Positions 32,356 to 40,545 of a stretch of DNA of 64,000 nucleotides are shown piece by piece; positions within the stretch are counted from its first letter, which is position 1; each line of letters begins with the position of its first letter. Both the position numbers and the translations under genes were made by a program. Source of the stretch: Methanoculleus sp. GTDB lineage: Archaea > Halobacteriota > Methanomicrobia > Methanomicrobiales > Methanoculleaceae. The notes beneath the pieces are model-generated. The model was not told the DNA's origin and did no database searches. It saw only the letters and a list, made by a program, of their open reading frames with translations. The DNA is taken from contig NZ_JAJGBK010000032.1 in NCBI RefSeq assembly GCF_020696975.1, positions 186,001-250,000 on the forward strand, in the 5' to 3' direction.

Positions 32356-33654
32356 ATGGCGGCGGGCGTGCGGGCGGAGTGGGAGCGGCTCCGGGAGGTC
32401 GCCGTCCACCGCCCGGGGATCGAGATGTTCTTCGGGCTGCTGGAACCGTATGCAGCGCTTTATGAGCGGGCGTTCAGCCGCTATGAGGCTCGCCGGGAGC
32501 ATGATAACCTGGTGCGGACCCTCCGCGAGGAGTTCGGGGTCCGGGTCCTGCACCTCAAGGAGACGATCCTGGATGCCGCCGACCGCGATCCGGGAGTGCG
32601 CCGGCGGCTCGTCGATCGGGCCTACGGGACCGTCACCCTCCGGGGCGGGAGACGGGAGGTGGCGGAGGCCCGCCGGAGCATGGAGCAGAACGCCGACGCC
32701 CTGGACTCGCTGCACTTCTTTACGCTCCTCCTCTTGAACCCGGTCATCGAGGTCGGAAGGGGGCACCTCCACAGCGGGGTGGACGTCCGGGTCCCGGGGC
32801 AGGAACCGCTCGCGAACCTCTACTTCATGCGCGACCAGCAGGCGGTGACCGGCTCCGGCCTCGTCGTCGGACGCCCGGCGAAGCGGCAGCGGCTCCGGGA
32901 GCCCGAGGTTACCCGGTTCCTCTGGGAGATCCTCGGCATCCCCATCGCCGGGACGGTCGAGGAGCCGGGGGCGTTTGAGGGCGGCGACTTCATGCCGATG
33001 GGGGAGTTCGCCCTCGTCGGCACCGGCGACCGGACGAACCATGCTGGAATATGCCAGTTCCTTGACTTCGCCCCGGAGTTCGACGAGATCGGCGTCGTCC
33101 GCCAGCCGGGCCACCCGCTCATCCCGAGCGATCGGCCCGACCCGATGGTCGACATGCACCTTGACACCTACTTCAACGTCGCGGGGAGCGGGGTGGTGAT
33201 CGGCTCAGAGGTCCTCCTGCGGCGGGCACAGGTTGATGTCTACCACCGGGCGGACGCCGGCTACGAGGTCTCGAGCGAGACGACGAACCTCTACGACTAC
33301 ATCCGGTCAAAGGGGTTTGCCGTGATCGATCTCTCGATCCTTGAGCAACTCTCCTACGCCGCGAACATCCTCTGCATCCGGGACGGGAGCATCCTTGCGG
33401 TGGAGGGGGAGCAGGTGATGCGGACGGTCCTTTTGAACCTGGAGCGGAAGGCTGCCGGCGACCCGCGGCGGTACGGGAAACTTCTCCGCCATGCAGAAGA
33501 GGATTACCGCCGGATGCAAGGTGCTGGACGGTTCTTCCCGGACAGGGAGGAGTTCTCCCGCCACGGCATCGAGGTCTGCCCGCTCCACCTTGAGAACCTG
33601 ACGGGCGGCTACGGCGGCCCCCACTGCATGACCTGCACGCTGGAGCGGGGGTGA
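32356..33654 (+). CDS. arcA: Arginine deiminase
   Basis: A 432-residue guanidine-group-modifying enzyme. Active-site motifs are seen: FMRDQQ (about residues 156-161), EGGDF (about 212-216), HLDT (about 269-272) and the nucleophilic Cys in GGPHCMTC near the C-terminus. It converts arginine to citrulline and ammonia. Carbamate kinase follows 4 bp later, so two of three steps of the ATP-yielding arginine pathway are here. No ornithine carbamoyltransferase or arginine/ornithine antiporter lies nearby; an anabolic argF elsewhere could complete it. Confidence 0.93.
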   Translation: MAAGVRAEWERLREVAVHRPGIEMFFGLLEPYAALYERAFSRYEARREHDNLVRTLREEFGVRVLHLKETILDAADRDPGVRRRLVDRAYGTVTLRGGRREVAEARRSMEQNADALDSLHFFTLLLLNPVIEVGRGHLHSGVDVRVPGQEPLANLYFMRDQQAVTGSGLVVGRPAKRQRLREPEVTRFLWEILGIPIAGTVEEPGAFEGGDFMPMGEFALVGTGDRTNHAGICQFLDFAPEFDEIGVVRQPGHPLIPSDRPDPMVDMHLDTYFNVAGSGVVIGSEVLLRRAQVDVYHRADAGYEVSSETTNLYDYIRSKGFAVIDLSILEQLSYAANILCIRDGSILAVEGEQVMRTVLLNLERKAAGDPRRYGKLLRHAEEDYRRMQGAGRFFPDREEFSRHGIEVCPLHLENLTGGYGGPHCMTCTLERG

Positions 33655-33658
33655 GGAG

Positions 33659-34603
33659 GTGCCGGGGAAGGCTGTGGTGATCGCGCTCGGCGGGAACGCC
33701 ATCCTGCAGCACCGGGAGACGGGGACCGCTGAAGAGCAGTCCGCGAACGTCCGGAGAGCCTCCCGGCAGATTGCCGCGATTGCAGCCGGGGGGTATGGCG
33801 TCGTCATCACCCACGGGAACGGCCCCCAGGTGGGGGATATCCTCCTCAAGAACGAGATAGCGAAGGATATCCTCCCGCCGATGCCGCTCGACGTCTGCGG
33901 GGCGGAGAGCCAGGGGATGATCGGCTACCTGCTCCAGCAGTCGATGCAGGAAGTTCTCCTTGCGGCCGGAGTCGACTGCCCGGTCGCGACGGTGCTCACC
34001 CAGACGCTCGTGGAGGGTAACGACCCGGCGTTTGGGAGACCGGAGAAGCCCATTGGTCCGTATTATACCGCGATGCAGGCCAGGAAGCTCCAGGAGGAGC
34101 AGGGCTGGCGGATGGTGCAGATACCGGGGCAGGGCTACCGGCGAGTGGTCCCCTCGCCGCGCCCGATCGGCCTCGTGGAGGAGGAGGCAATAGTCCGGCT
34201 TTTCTCGGCCGGGGCGGTCGTGATCGCCGCCGGCGGCGGGGGCGTCCCGGTGGTTGCAGGCCCGGGGGGCATTCTCCGGGGCGTCGAGGCGGTGGTGGAC
34301 AAGGACTACACCGCGGCGCTCCTCGCCCAGCTCGTCGGCGCCGACGACCTGCTGATCCTGACCGACGTCGAGCGTGTCGCCCTGAACTACGGGCGGCCGG
34401 GTCAGCAGGAAATCCATGAGATGACGGTTGCCGAAGCACGCGAGCACCTCGCGGCGGGGCAGTTCCCGCCCGGGAGCATGGGGCCCAAGATCGAGGCGGC
34501 CATCGGGTTCCTTGAATCCGGGGGAGAGCGGGCAACCATCGCATCGCTTGAACAGGCTTCATCCGCCCTTGCCGGGCAGGCGGGAACCCGGATATGCCGG
34601 TAA
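33659..34603 (+). CDS. arcC: Carbamate kinase
   Basis: A 314-residue amino-acid-kinase fold enzyme. VIALGGNAILQ near residues 7-17, THGNGPQVG (about 50-58), and VVDKDYTAALLAQLVGADDLLILTDV are family hallmarks. It transfers phosphate from carbamoyl phosphate to ADP, giving ATP, CO2 and ammonia. The GTG start at 33659 lies just after GAGGAG and directly follows arcA; GTG 33674 is an alternative. Confidence 0.94.
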   Translation: MPGKAVVIALGGNAILQHRETGTAEEQSANVRRASRQIAAIAAGGYGVVITHGNGPQVGDILLKNEIAKDILPPMPLDVCGAESQGMIGYLLQQSMQEVLLAAGVDCPVATVLTQTLVEGNDPAFGRPEKPIGPYYTAMQARKLQEEQGWRMVQIPGQGYRRVVPSPRPIGLVEEEAIVRLFSAGAVVIAAGGGGVPVVAGPGGILRGVEAVVDKDYTAALLAQLVGADDLLILTDVERVALNYGRPGQQEIHEMTVAEAREHLAAGQFPPGSMGPKIEAAIGFLESGGERATIASLEQASSALAGQAGTRICR

Positions 34604-34665
34604 CCGGGGCCTCACCCCAACACTTATATATGTGATCCCCAAATTCCCGGCGGTGATAGAAGGGT

Positions 34666-35004
34666 ATGGCTAATAACTTCTGGACGGGTGTCATCGTCGG
34701 ATGGCTCGTGGGGCTCATCCTCGGCTTCCTGCTGCCGGTCATCGGACCTCTGGTCGGCGGTTTTGTTGCCGGGTGGCTGGCCGGGCGCGGGATCGAGATC
34801 GGTGCAAAGGCCGGGCTGCTTGCCGGCATCCTCGGTGCCATCGTCATCGCGGTGCTGCTCCTCGTTGGCGGCACGGTTTTCCTCGGGGCGTTCGGGTTCG
34901 TCGCAGGCCTCGGGACATCGCTCGTCATCATCGTGACGGCGTTCATCTACCAGGGCATCCTCTCCCTGATCGGCGGCGTCATCGCCGGGGCGATCCGGCG
35001 CTGA
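34666..35004 (+). CDS. DUF5518-type membrane protein 1
   Basis: A 112-residue protein, almost wholly hydrophobic, with about four membrane segments rich in glycine (GWLVGLILGFLLPVIGPLVGG, GLLAGILGAIVIAVLLLVGG). This matches the glycine-zipper style of DUF5518 proteins common in archaea, whose function is unknown. A TATA box TTATATAT at about 34623-34630 is about 36-43 bp before the ATG. A paralog starts 60 bp downstream. Confidence 0.8.
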   Translation: MANNFWTGVIVGWLVGLILGFLLPVIGPLVGGFVAGWLAGRGIEIGAKAGLLAGILGAIVIAVLLLVGGTVFLGAFGFVAGLGTSLVIIVTAFIYQGILSLIGGVIAGAIRR

Positions 35005-35063
35005 CGCGGAGCGAACACCGGGGTGGGTCACCCTCCCCGGCTATTCTCTACCTGGAGGCTGGA

Positions 35064-35435
35064 TTGGCGAAATACGGTTCATACTGGGTTTCTGCGCTCG
35101 TGGGGTTCATCTTCATGCTCTTCATCAGCCCGTTCTTCCCGGTAGCGGGCCCGATTGTCGGGGGGATCATCGGCGGCTACCTCGGCCCGCCCGGCGCGGT
35201 CAGGGGCGCTCTCGGGGGGCTCCTTGACGGGCTCATCGTCGCCGCGATCTTCTCGGTCATCGCCGTCATCGGGGGGACGGCGATCCTCGGGCCGATCGGC
35301 ACCCTCATCGGCCTCGGCATAGCTGCCCTTCTCTTTGTTCTCGCCCTCTACTTCGGGATCCTCGGTGCTGTCGGCGGCGCCATCGGCGGGGCGCTCAAGG
35401 CATGGATGGTGGAGCGCCGGCGGGTTACGGGATGA
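35064..35435 (+). CDS. DUF5518-type membrane protein 2
   Basis: A 123-residue paralog of the previous protein, with four glycine-rich membrane segments (ALVGFIFMLFISPFFPVAGPIVGG, GGLLDGLIVAAIFSVIAVIGGTA). The start is TTG at 35064, preceded by GGAGG at 5 nt; no in-frame ATG or GTG fits. The 3' end overlaps the convergent MFS gene by 11 bp. It probably shares the upstream promoter. Confidence 0.78.
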   Translation: MAKYGSYWVSALVGFIFMLFISPFFPVAGPIVGGIIGGYLGPPGAVRGALGGLLDGLIVAAIFSVIAVIGGTAILGPIGTLIGLGIAALLFVLALYFGILGAVGGAIGGALKAWMVERRRVTG

Positions 35436-36645
35436 GGTTCCCGAGCCCTTCCTGGAACCTTACAGCGATACGGCAGCGGTACATCCAGAGGTAAGCGATC
35501 AGCGCCGCAACCTCGACGATGACGACGTATGCGACGATATGGCCCAGGGATACGTCGTAGAGGACCCCCATCACGGCGCTCCCCACGAACCACGCCGTCC
35601 CGAAGACCGCGCTCACGGTGCCGTAGACCTGCCCTCTCAGGTCCGCCGCCGTGGACTCTGCGATCGACGCCCGGAGAACGGTCTCGAAGATCCCGATCCC
35701 GGCTCCCCAGACGAGTGAACCGGCAAGCGCCGCACCTGGTGTGAGCGAGAAGGCGAGCAGGACCGTCGCGATGCTGAGGATCGGGATGGCGAGAAGCGTG
35801 TGGATGCCGATCCGATCGAAGGCCCGCCCGATGAGCAGCGCCACGATGACCGAGACCACCATCGCCGAGGCGTAGAAGAGGGGAATGGCGGCATCGGGGA
35901 TGATCGATTGCGCCTTCAGGTGAAAGGAGATGAGCGGGAAGTTGGCGAACCCGGCCATGCCGAGAAAGATGAACGTGGCATACGGCATGATCCCCGGCAG
36001 TTCCTCTCCGGTCTCCCTGGTCCCCCCGTTCACCTCCAGGCGCCCCGGTTTCGGGACAGCCGACCGGGCGAAGAGGAGTATCATGGCGACACCGGCAAGA
36101 GGGACTCCGAGCAGAAGAAAGCCTGGAGCGTAACTGCCCGTGAAGGCCAGGACGGCCACCATGACGAGGGGGCCTATGACCGCGCCGACCTGGTCGAGCG
36201 CCTTGTGAACCCCGAACCCCCACCCCCTCCCGATGGCCGTCGTCGCGTGGGAGAGGATCGTGTCCCGGGCCGGCGTCCGGATGGCTTTTCCGACCCGCTC
36301 GGCGATGATGAGGATGGCCGCCCCCTCCCACCGGCCGGCAAACGCCAGGAGCGGGATGGCGGCGAGCAGACCGTAGCCGGCCATCGCTACGTTCCAGTAA
36401 CGGCGGCTCTGGTTGACGTAGGCGCCGGTGGCAGACCGGAGCGCGTAGCCTATGAATTCGCCGAACCCGGCGACCAGCCCGACGACCGCTGCACTTCCCC
36501 CGAGAAGGAGGATGTAGGGGCCGGTGACACTCCGGGCACCGTTTGAGACCAGGCTCCCGAAAAGGCTTGCCACGCCGAGCAGCAGGATGAGCTGCATCGA
36601 GAGGTCGCGCACTTCCTGCCGGTTGTCTGGAAGAGGATCGGGCAT
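35425..36645 (-). CDS. Major facilitator superfamily transporter
   Basis: About 406 residues with 10-12 membrane segments. The loop ERVGKAIRTPARDTILSHAT after TM4 is typical of MFS proteins that lack close substrate assignment in archaea. ATG 36645 is used because it starts shortly before TM1; a GTG at 36735 would add 30 residues and cannot be excluded. It is divergent from a second MFS gene. Substrate unknown. Confidence 0.85.
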   Translation of the reverse strand: MPDPLPDNRQEVRDLSMQLILLLGVASLFGSLVSNGARSVTGPYILLLGGSAAVVGLVAGFGEFIGYALRSATGAYVNQSRRYWNVAMAGYGLLAAIPLLAFAGRWEGAAILIIAERVGKAIRTPARDTILSHATTAIGRGWGFGVHKALDQVGAVIGPLVMVAVLAFTGSYAPGFLLLGVPLAGVAMILLFARSAVPKPGRLEVNGGTRETGEELPGIMPYATFIFLGMAGFANFPLISFHLKAQSIIPDAAIPLFYASAMVVSVIVALLIGRAFDRIGIHTLLAIPILSIATVLLAFSLTPGAALAGSLVWGAGIGIFETVLRASIAESTAADLRGQVYGTVSAVFGTAWFVGSAVMGVLYDVSLGHIVAYVVIVEVAALIAYLWMYRCRIAVRFQEGLGNLIP

Positions 36646-36788
36646 ATTCAAAGGAGGTCCTGGAAGGCTGTTCTCATCAAGGTGCTCCACGGATCCGGGA
36701 TGGGCGGCAACAGTGCCATTATTTGCAGCGGGCACAAATACCTATGCAACATAGCCCGGCCGGGGCTCGGGCTGTTCGGGAGGCATGA

Positions 36789-38177
36789 GTGACGGGAGTA
36801 GAGCAGAAAGGCGAGCAACCGTATTCACGAAGGTTCATCCTGCTACTGGTCACCGTCGTCACGTTCTTAAACCCGTTCACGGGTTCGGCGATCAACCTCG
36901 CCCTCCCGGCAATCGGGGGCGAGTTCTCCGCGGACGCCGCAACCCTCGCCTGGATCTCCAGCGCCTACCTCCTCTCGTCGGTCATCTTCCTCCTCCCGGC
37001 AGGGAGGCTCGGCGACTCCCGCGGGAGGGTCACGGTCTTCCTCGCCGGGGTCGTCGTCTACACTCTCGGGTCCATCCTCACCATCTTCACGCCCACGCTC
37101 GACCTGCTCCTCATCTTCCGCTTCGTGCAGGGAGCCGGCGGGGCCATGATCTACGCAAACAGCGTGGCCCTGATCACCCAGCTCTACCCGCCGGGCGAGC
37201 GGGGCTCCGCAATAGGGCTCAACGTCACCGCCGTCTACGCCGGGCTCTCGCTCGGCCCGTTCCTCGGGGGCGCCCTGACCCAGTTCTTCGGCTGGCGGAG
37301 CATCTTCATCCTGACCGCGCTCCTCGCCGTCCCGGCGCTCGTCTACGCCAGAAAGTTCCCGGCGTTCCTGAACGAGCGGCGGCAGGAACACTTCGATATC
37401 CCCGGGCTGGTCCTCTCCTCGGCCCTGATCCTCTGCCTCTTTCTGGGCCTGGCCTCGGCGACCACCCCGGCCGGCGCGGCTCTCCTCGTCGCGGCCCTGG
37501 CGCTCGGGATAGCCTTCTTCCGGGTAGAGCGGCACCAGCCCTGCCCCCTCCTCCCGGTCTCTCTCATCGAGAAGAACCGGGTCTTTGCCGCCTCGAACGC
37601 CGCCGCCCTGATCAACTACAGCGCCACGTATGCGGTCGGGTTCCTCCTCTCCCTCTACCTCCAGTACATCCGGGGCTACGAACCCGTCACCGCGGGCACC
37701 CTTCTCCTGGTCCAGCCGATCATCCAGGTCTTTGTCGCCCCGGTCTCCGGCCGTCTCGCCGACAGGATACAGCCCGGGCACGTCGCCTCGGTGGGGATGG
37801 GGATCTCGGGTGCGGCTCTCTTCGGCTTCTTCCTGCTCGGGGAGACCACGCCGGTTGGCGTGATCCTCGCCCTCCTGATCCTGCTGGGTGTGGGGGTCGG
37901 GCTCTTCTCGTCCCCGAACACCACCGCCATCATGGGTTCTGTCACGAAGCAGGACTACGGGTGCGCATCGGCGATGACGGCCATGATGCGATCGCTCGGT
38001 ATGATGCTGAGCATGGGGGCGGTCCTGGTGATCTTTGCGGTCATCATGGGGGCGACCGTTGTCACACCGGCGATATTCCCGGAGTTTCTCCTGAGCATGC
38101 GGCTGATCTTCCTCGCGTTCGCTATCCTTTCGGTGTTTGGAGTCTTCCTCTCGCTTCGAAGGAACAAAATCCTCTAA
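36789..38177 (+). CDS. MFS drug-efflux transporter, DHA2 (EmrB/QacA) type
   Basis: A 462-residue protein with about 14 membrane segments. Motif A is LPAGRLGDSRGRVTVF (after TM2) and motif C-like glycines are in GLSLGPFLGGALTQFFGWRSIF, the marks of 14-TM drug/proton antiporters. GTG 36789 has GGGAGG 5 nt upstream; an ATG four bases earlier is in another frame. It likely exports toxic organic compounds. Confidence 0.9.
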   Translation: MTGVEQKGEQPYSRRFILLLVTVVTFLNPFTGSAINLALPAIGGEFSADAATLAWISSAYLLSSVIFLLPAGRLGDSRGRVTVFLAGVVVYTLGSILTIFTPTLDLLLIFRFVQGAGGAMIYANSVALITQLYPPGERGSAIGLNVTAVYAGLSLGPFLGGALTQFFGWRSIFILTALLAVPALVYARKFPAFLNERRQEHFDIPGLVLSSALILCLFLGLASATTPAGAALLVAALALGIAFFRVERHQPCPLLPVSLIEKNRVFAASNAAALINYSATYAVGFLLSLYLQYIRGYEPVTAGTLLLVQPIIQVFVAPVSGRLADRIQPGHVASVGMGISGAALFGFFLLGETTPVGVILALLILLGVGVGLFSSPNTTAIMGSVTKQDYGCASAMTAMMRSLGMMLSMGAVLVIFAVIMGATVVTPAIFPEFLLSMRLIFLAFAILSVFGVFLSLRRNKIL

Positions 38178-38260
38178 ATATCGCCTTATTCTAAGAAAGG
38201 GGCCCCGTGGAGCAGAGAGTAAACGTTAAAACTCCGGACACCCTGTGATCTCCTTAACGA

Positions 38261-39814
38261 ATGGACCTCGTAATCGGAATGGCCGGTGACCGGGAGATCG
38301 CCGTCGATGCCCAGGAACTGGTAACCGGAAGGACCTGCATCATCGCGCAGTCGGGTGCCGGGAAGAGCTGGGGGATTGCAGTCCTCTGCGAGCAGCTCCT
38401 GCTGGCGCGGGTGGGGTTCTGCCTCATCGACACGGAGGGGGAGTACTCCTCACTCAGAGACCGGTTCCCCCTCCTCTGGATCGGTTCCGGGAAGGGCTGC
38501 GATGCGGATATCGAGTGGGCGAACCTCCGGGAACTGATGCATGAGGCGATCTGCTCACGGACGGCGGTGATCTTCGACGTCTCGGAGGCCGATATGCAGG
38601 CGAAGGTGACCCTCCTCGCCGACGTCCTCTACGACCTGGAGAGCGGGTTAAAGCAGCCTTTTTTGCTGATTGTGGAGGAAGCGGACAAATTCATCCCGCA
38701 GTCCGGCGACTCCGTAAAAAAGATCGAGGAGATCTCCCGCCGGGGGCGCAAGCGCGGGCTCGGCCTCCTGGTCGCGACCCAGCGGCCGTCGCTCGTGACA
38801 AAAAACGTTCTCTCGCAGTGCAACAGCCAGATCCTCGGAAAACTCTCGATCGAGAACGACTTAAAGGCTGTCAGCCTCTTCTTCTCGTCCCGGAAAGAGG
38901 CCGGTGAACTCGCGGACCTCGAACCCGGGGAGTTCTTCGTGATGGGCAGACTCAGGGGAGAGAAGACCAGGATGCGCTTCCGTGACCGGATCTGCGAGCA
39001 CCGGGGCACGACGCCCCGGCTTGTGCCGGGAAAGCCGCCCGGACCGTGCGCCGGCCCCCAAAAAGACCCGGTGCCGCCGCCTGCCCCGGGAAACGCGGTT
39101 GTCCCGGTGCTGCTCCGTGAAGAAGCGCTCGGTATTGCTATGGCGAGACGCAAACGCCGTCTCCTCTTCTTTGAACCCGAAGAGAGGGTTGTCTCCGGGG
39201 AACGGCTCTACCGGCCGCTCCACCGCCTGGAGGTCCGCTACATCGGCGGGTTCATCCGGAAGGCGACGAAGACGGCGTCGTTTTGCATAGACGGGCTTAC
39301 CGGCTGCATCGTCGAGATTGACCGGGGGCTGAAGGTCAGGCCGGGGTTCTCGGAGCTCCTCGGGCTCGATGAGGCCGCGGTGAGGATCGTCACCCGGCTT
39401 GCAAACGGCGGCTCGACACCGGTCGAGATCGAGGCCGATACCCGTCTCCCGCCCGATCTGGTTAAGAAGGCGTTGAAAAACCTCGAGAAGGCGAAACTTG
39501 TCACGACCATGAAGACGGTGGGCGATACAACGGTCTATGTCCCCCTGCTCGCGACGGAGGTTCCCGGCCTCTCCACCCTCCGGCCGGGGACGGCCCTCCC
39601 GATGGAGCCGCTCCGGGAGCCGCCCGCCGAAGCGAGAGTCACGGAGGCCTCCCTCCGGACCATCCTCAAGGGGCTCGAGCCGACGGCGGAGATTGTCGGG
39701 TTCGATACGATTTACTACCCGGTCTACCTGATCCGGTTTGAATCGGACCGGACCGAGCGCTCGATCCTCCTCGACGGCTGCACGGGCAAGGAGCTCCATT
39801 TCCCGGTCACCTGA
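38261..39814 (+). CDS. HerA-like (DUF87) ATPase with C-terminal winged-helix region
   Basis: A 517-residue protein. Walker A IIAQSGAGKSW (about residues 27-37), Walker B FLLIVEEADKF (about 133-143), and an arginine-finger and sensor stretch ISRRGRKRGLGLLVATQRPS place it in the HerA/FtsK superfamily. After about residue 245 a Pro-rich linker leads to an unknown domain and a wHTH-like stretch (LGLDEAAVRIVTRLANGGST, VKKALKNLEKAKLVTTMKT). No NurA gene is adjacent, so a standard end-resection role is unproven. TTAAAACT at about 38226-38233 lies 28-35 bp upstream. Confidence 0.85.
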   Translation: MDLVIGMAGDREIAVDAQELVTGRTCIIAQSGAGKSWGIAVLCEQLLLARVGFCLIDTEGEYSSLRDRFPLLWIGSGKGCDADIEWANLRELMHEAICSRTAVIFDVSEADMQAKVTLLADVLYDLESGLKQPFLLIVEEADKFIPQSGDSVKKIEEISRRGRKRGLGLLVATQRPSLVTKNVLSQCNSQILGKLSIENDLKAVSLFFSSRKEAGELADLEPGEFFVMGRLRGEKTRMRFRDRICEHRGTTPRLVPGKPPGPCAGPQKDPVPPPAPGNAVVPVLLREEALGIAMARRKRRLLFFEPEERVVSGERLYRPLHRLEVRYIGGFIRKATKTASFCIDGLTGCIVEIDRGLKVRPGFSELLGLDEAAVRIVTRLANGGSTPVEIEADTRLPPDLVKKALKNLEKAKLVTTMKTVGDTTVYVPLLATEVPGLSTLRPGTALPMEPLREPPAEARVTEASLRTILKGLEPTAEIVGFDTIYYPVYLIRFESDRTERSILLDGCTGKELHFPVT

Positions 39815-39925
39815 TCGGAGCGCTTATCCTATCCGGAGTCAACGATCAGTCTGTGCCCCCGCCGGCTGCGAGCCGGGAGGGGAAGAAGGTGAATGACTGA
39901 TGGATTCATACCGGTGTAATCTCTG
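39812..39925 (+). repeat. Tandem duplication, copy 1 (upstream region and start of rubredoxin 1)
   Basis: From the TGA at 39812 to the rubredoxin start the sequence resembles 40258 onward: TGAxCGGAG, CTTATC, GTGCCCC, GCGxCCGG, GGGG, GGTGA, then GATGGAxTCATACCGGTG. The distance from TGA to ATG is 88 bp in both copies. The duplication thus includes the promoter or leader. Confidence 0.6.
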
Positions 39926-40058
39926 CGGCTATGTCTATAACCCCGCAATCGGCGACTCTGCTCACGGCGTCAAGCCGAACACGGCCTTCGAAGACCTCCC
40001 GGACACCTGGCGGTGCCCCCGGTGCGGTGCGCCGAAGAGCCGGTTCTCGAAGCTCTGA
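39900..40058 (+). CDS. Rubredoxin 1
   Basis: A 52-residue rubredoxin. The two knuckles [12 protein letters not shown] (C6, C9) and [12 protein letters not shown] (C39, C42) hold one FeS4 iron. It transfers single electrons in the cytoplasm; rubrerythrin at 2.3 kb is a possible partner. The gene follows the HerA-like ATPase by 85 bp and has a second copy 288 bp downstream. Confidence 0.93.
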   Translation: MDSYRCNLCGYVYNPAIGDSAHGVKPNTAFEDLPDTWRCPRCGAPKSRFSKL

Positions 40059-40257
40059 GAGTGGTAACCACTCCCGGATCTCTATCATCCTCTTTTGGTC
40101 TGTTCCGGGAACCCGACCGACGTTGATTCGTCCTGGAAAAACCGTTTCGCCGATCGTCGCATCGAGCGGATCTCCGTTAAACCGGCTCCGAAACCCGATG
40201 AAAACGGTATCCTCCGTTCTCGCGGACCTTACCGGCCGGGAACCTCATCCTGCCTTC

Positions 40258-40371
40258 TGAGCGGAGTACTTATCTTCCCGGGGATACATGGGGACCGTGC
40301 CCCGTCGACGTTGCGGCCGGTCGGGGTGATGAGGTGAAGGAGATGATGGACTCATACCGGTGCGGACTCTG
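40258..40371 (+). repeat. Tandem duplication, copy 2 (upstream region and start of rubredoxin 2)
   Basis: This is the second copy of the block described at 39812, with the same 88-bp spacing from TGA to the rubredoxin ATG and scattered substitutions plus small indels. Just before it, one frame reads VLADLTGREPH, which resembles the end of the HerA-like protein (ILLDGCTGKELH). Confidence 0.55.
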
Positions 40372-40504
40372 CGGCTACGTCTACAACCCCAGGGCCGGCG
40401 AGCCCGGCCAGGGTATCAACCCACGCACAACCTTCGAAGATCTGCCCGACTCCTGGGCATGCTCCCGGTGCGGCGCGGAGAAGAACCTGTTCAAGAAAGT
40501 GTAA
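40346..40504 (+). CDS. Rubredoxin 2
   Basis: A 52-residue paralog of rubredoxin 1 with [12 protein letters not shown] and ACSRCGAEKNLF as its iron-binding knuckles. It differs mostly in the middle loop (AGEPGQGINPRTTFEDLPDSW). ATG 40346 aligns with the start of copy 1; ATG 40343 would add one Met. Having two adjacent rubredoxins suggests separate partners or higher dosage. Confidence 0.92.
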   Translation: MDSYRCGLCGYVYNPRAGEPGQGINPRTTFEDLPDSWACSRCGAEKNLFKKV

Positions 40505-40545
40505 GGGCAGGTCCGGTTTTTTCCCTCCCCGTGGTGGGGTGACTC

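Noticed and set aside
36785-38194. A 469-codon frame on the same strand as the DHA2-type transporter
   Set aside because: It is Arg/Pro-rich, without membrane segments, in the wrong frame; the frame from 36789 gives a clean 14-segment transporter.
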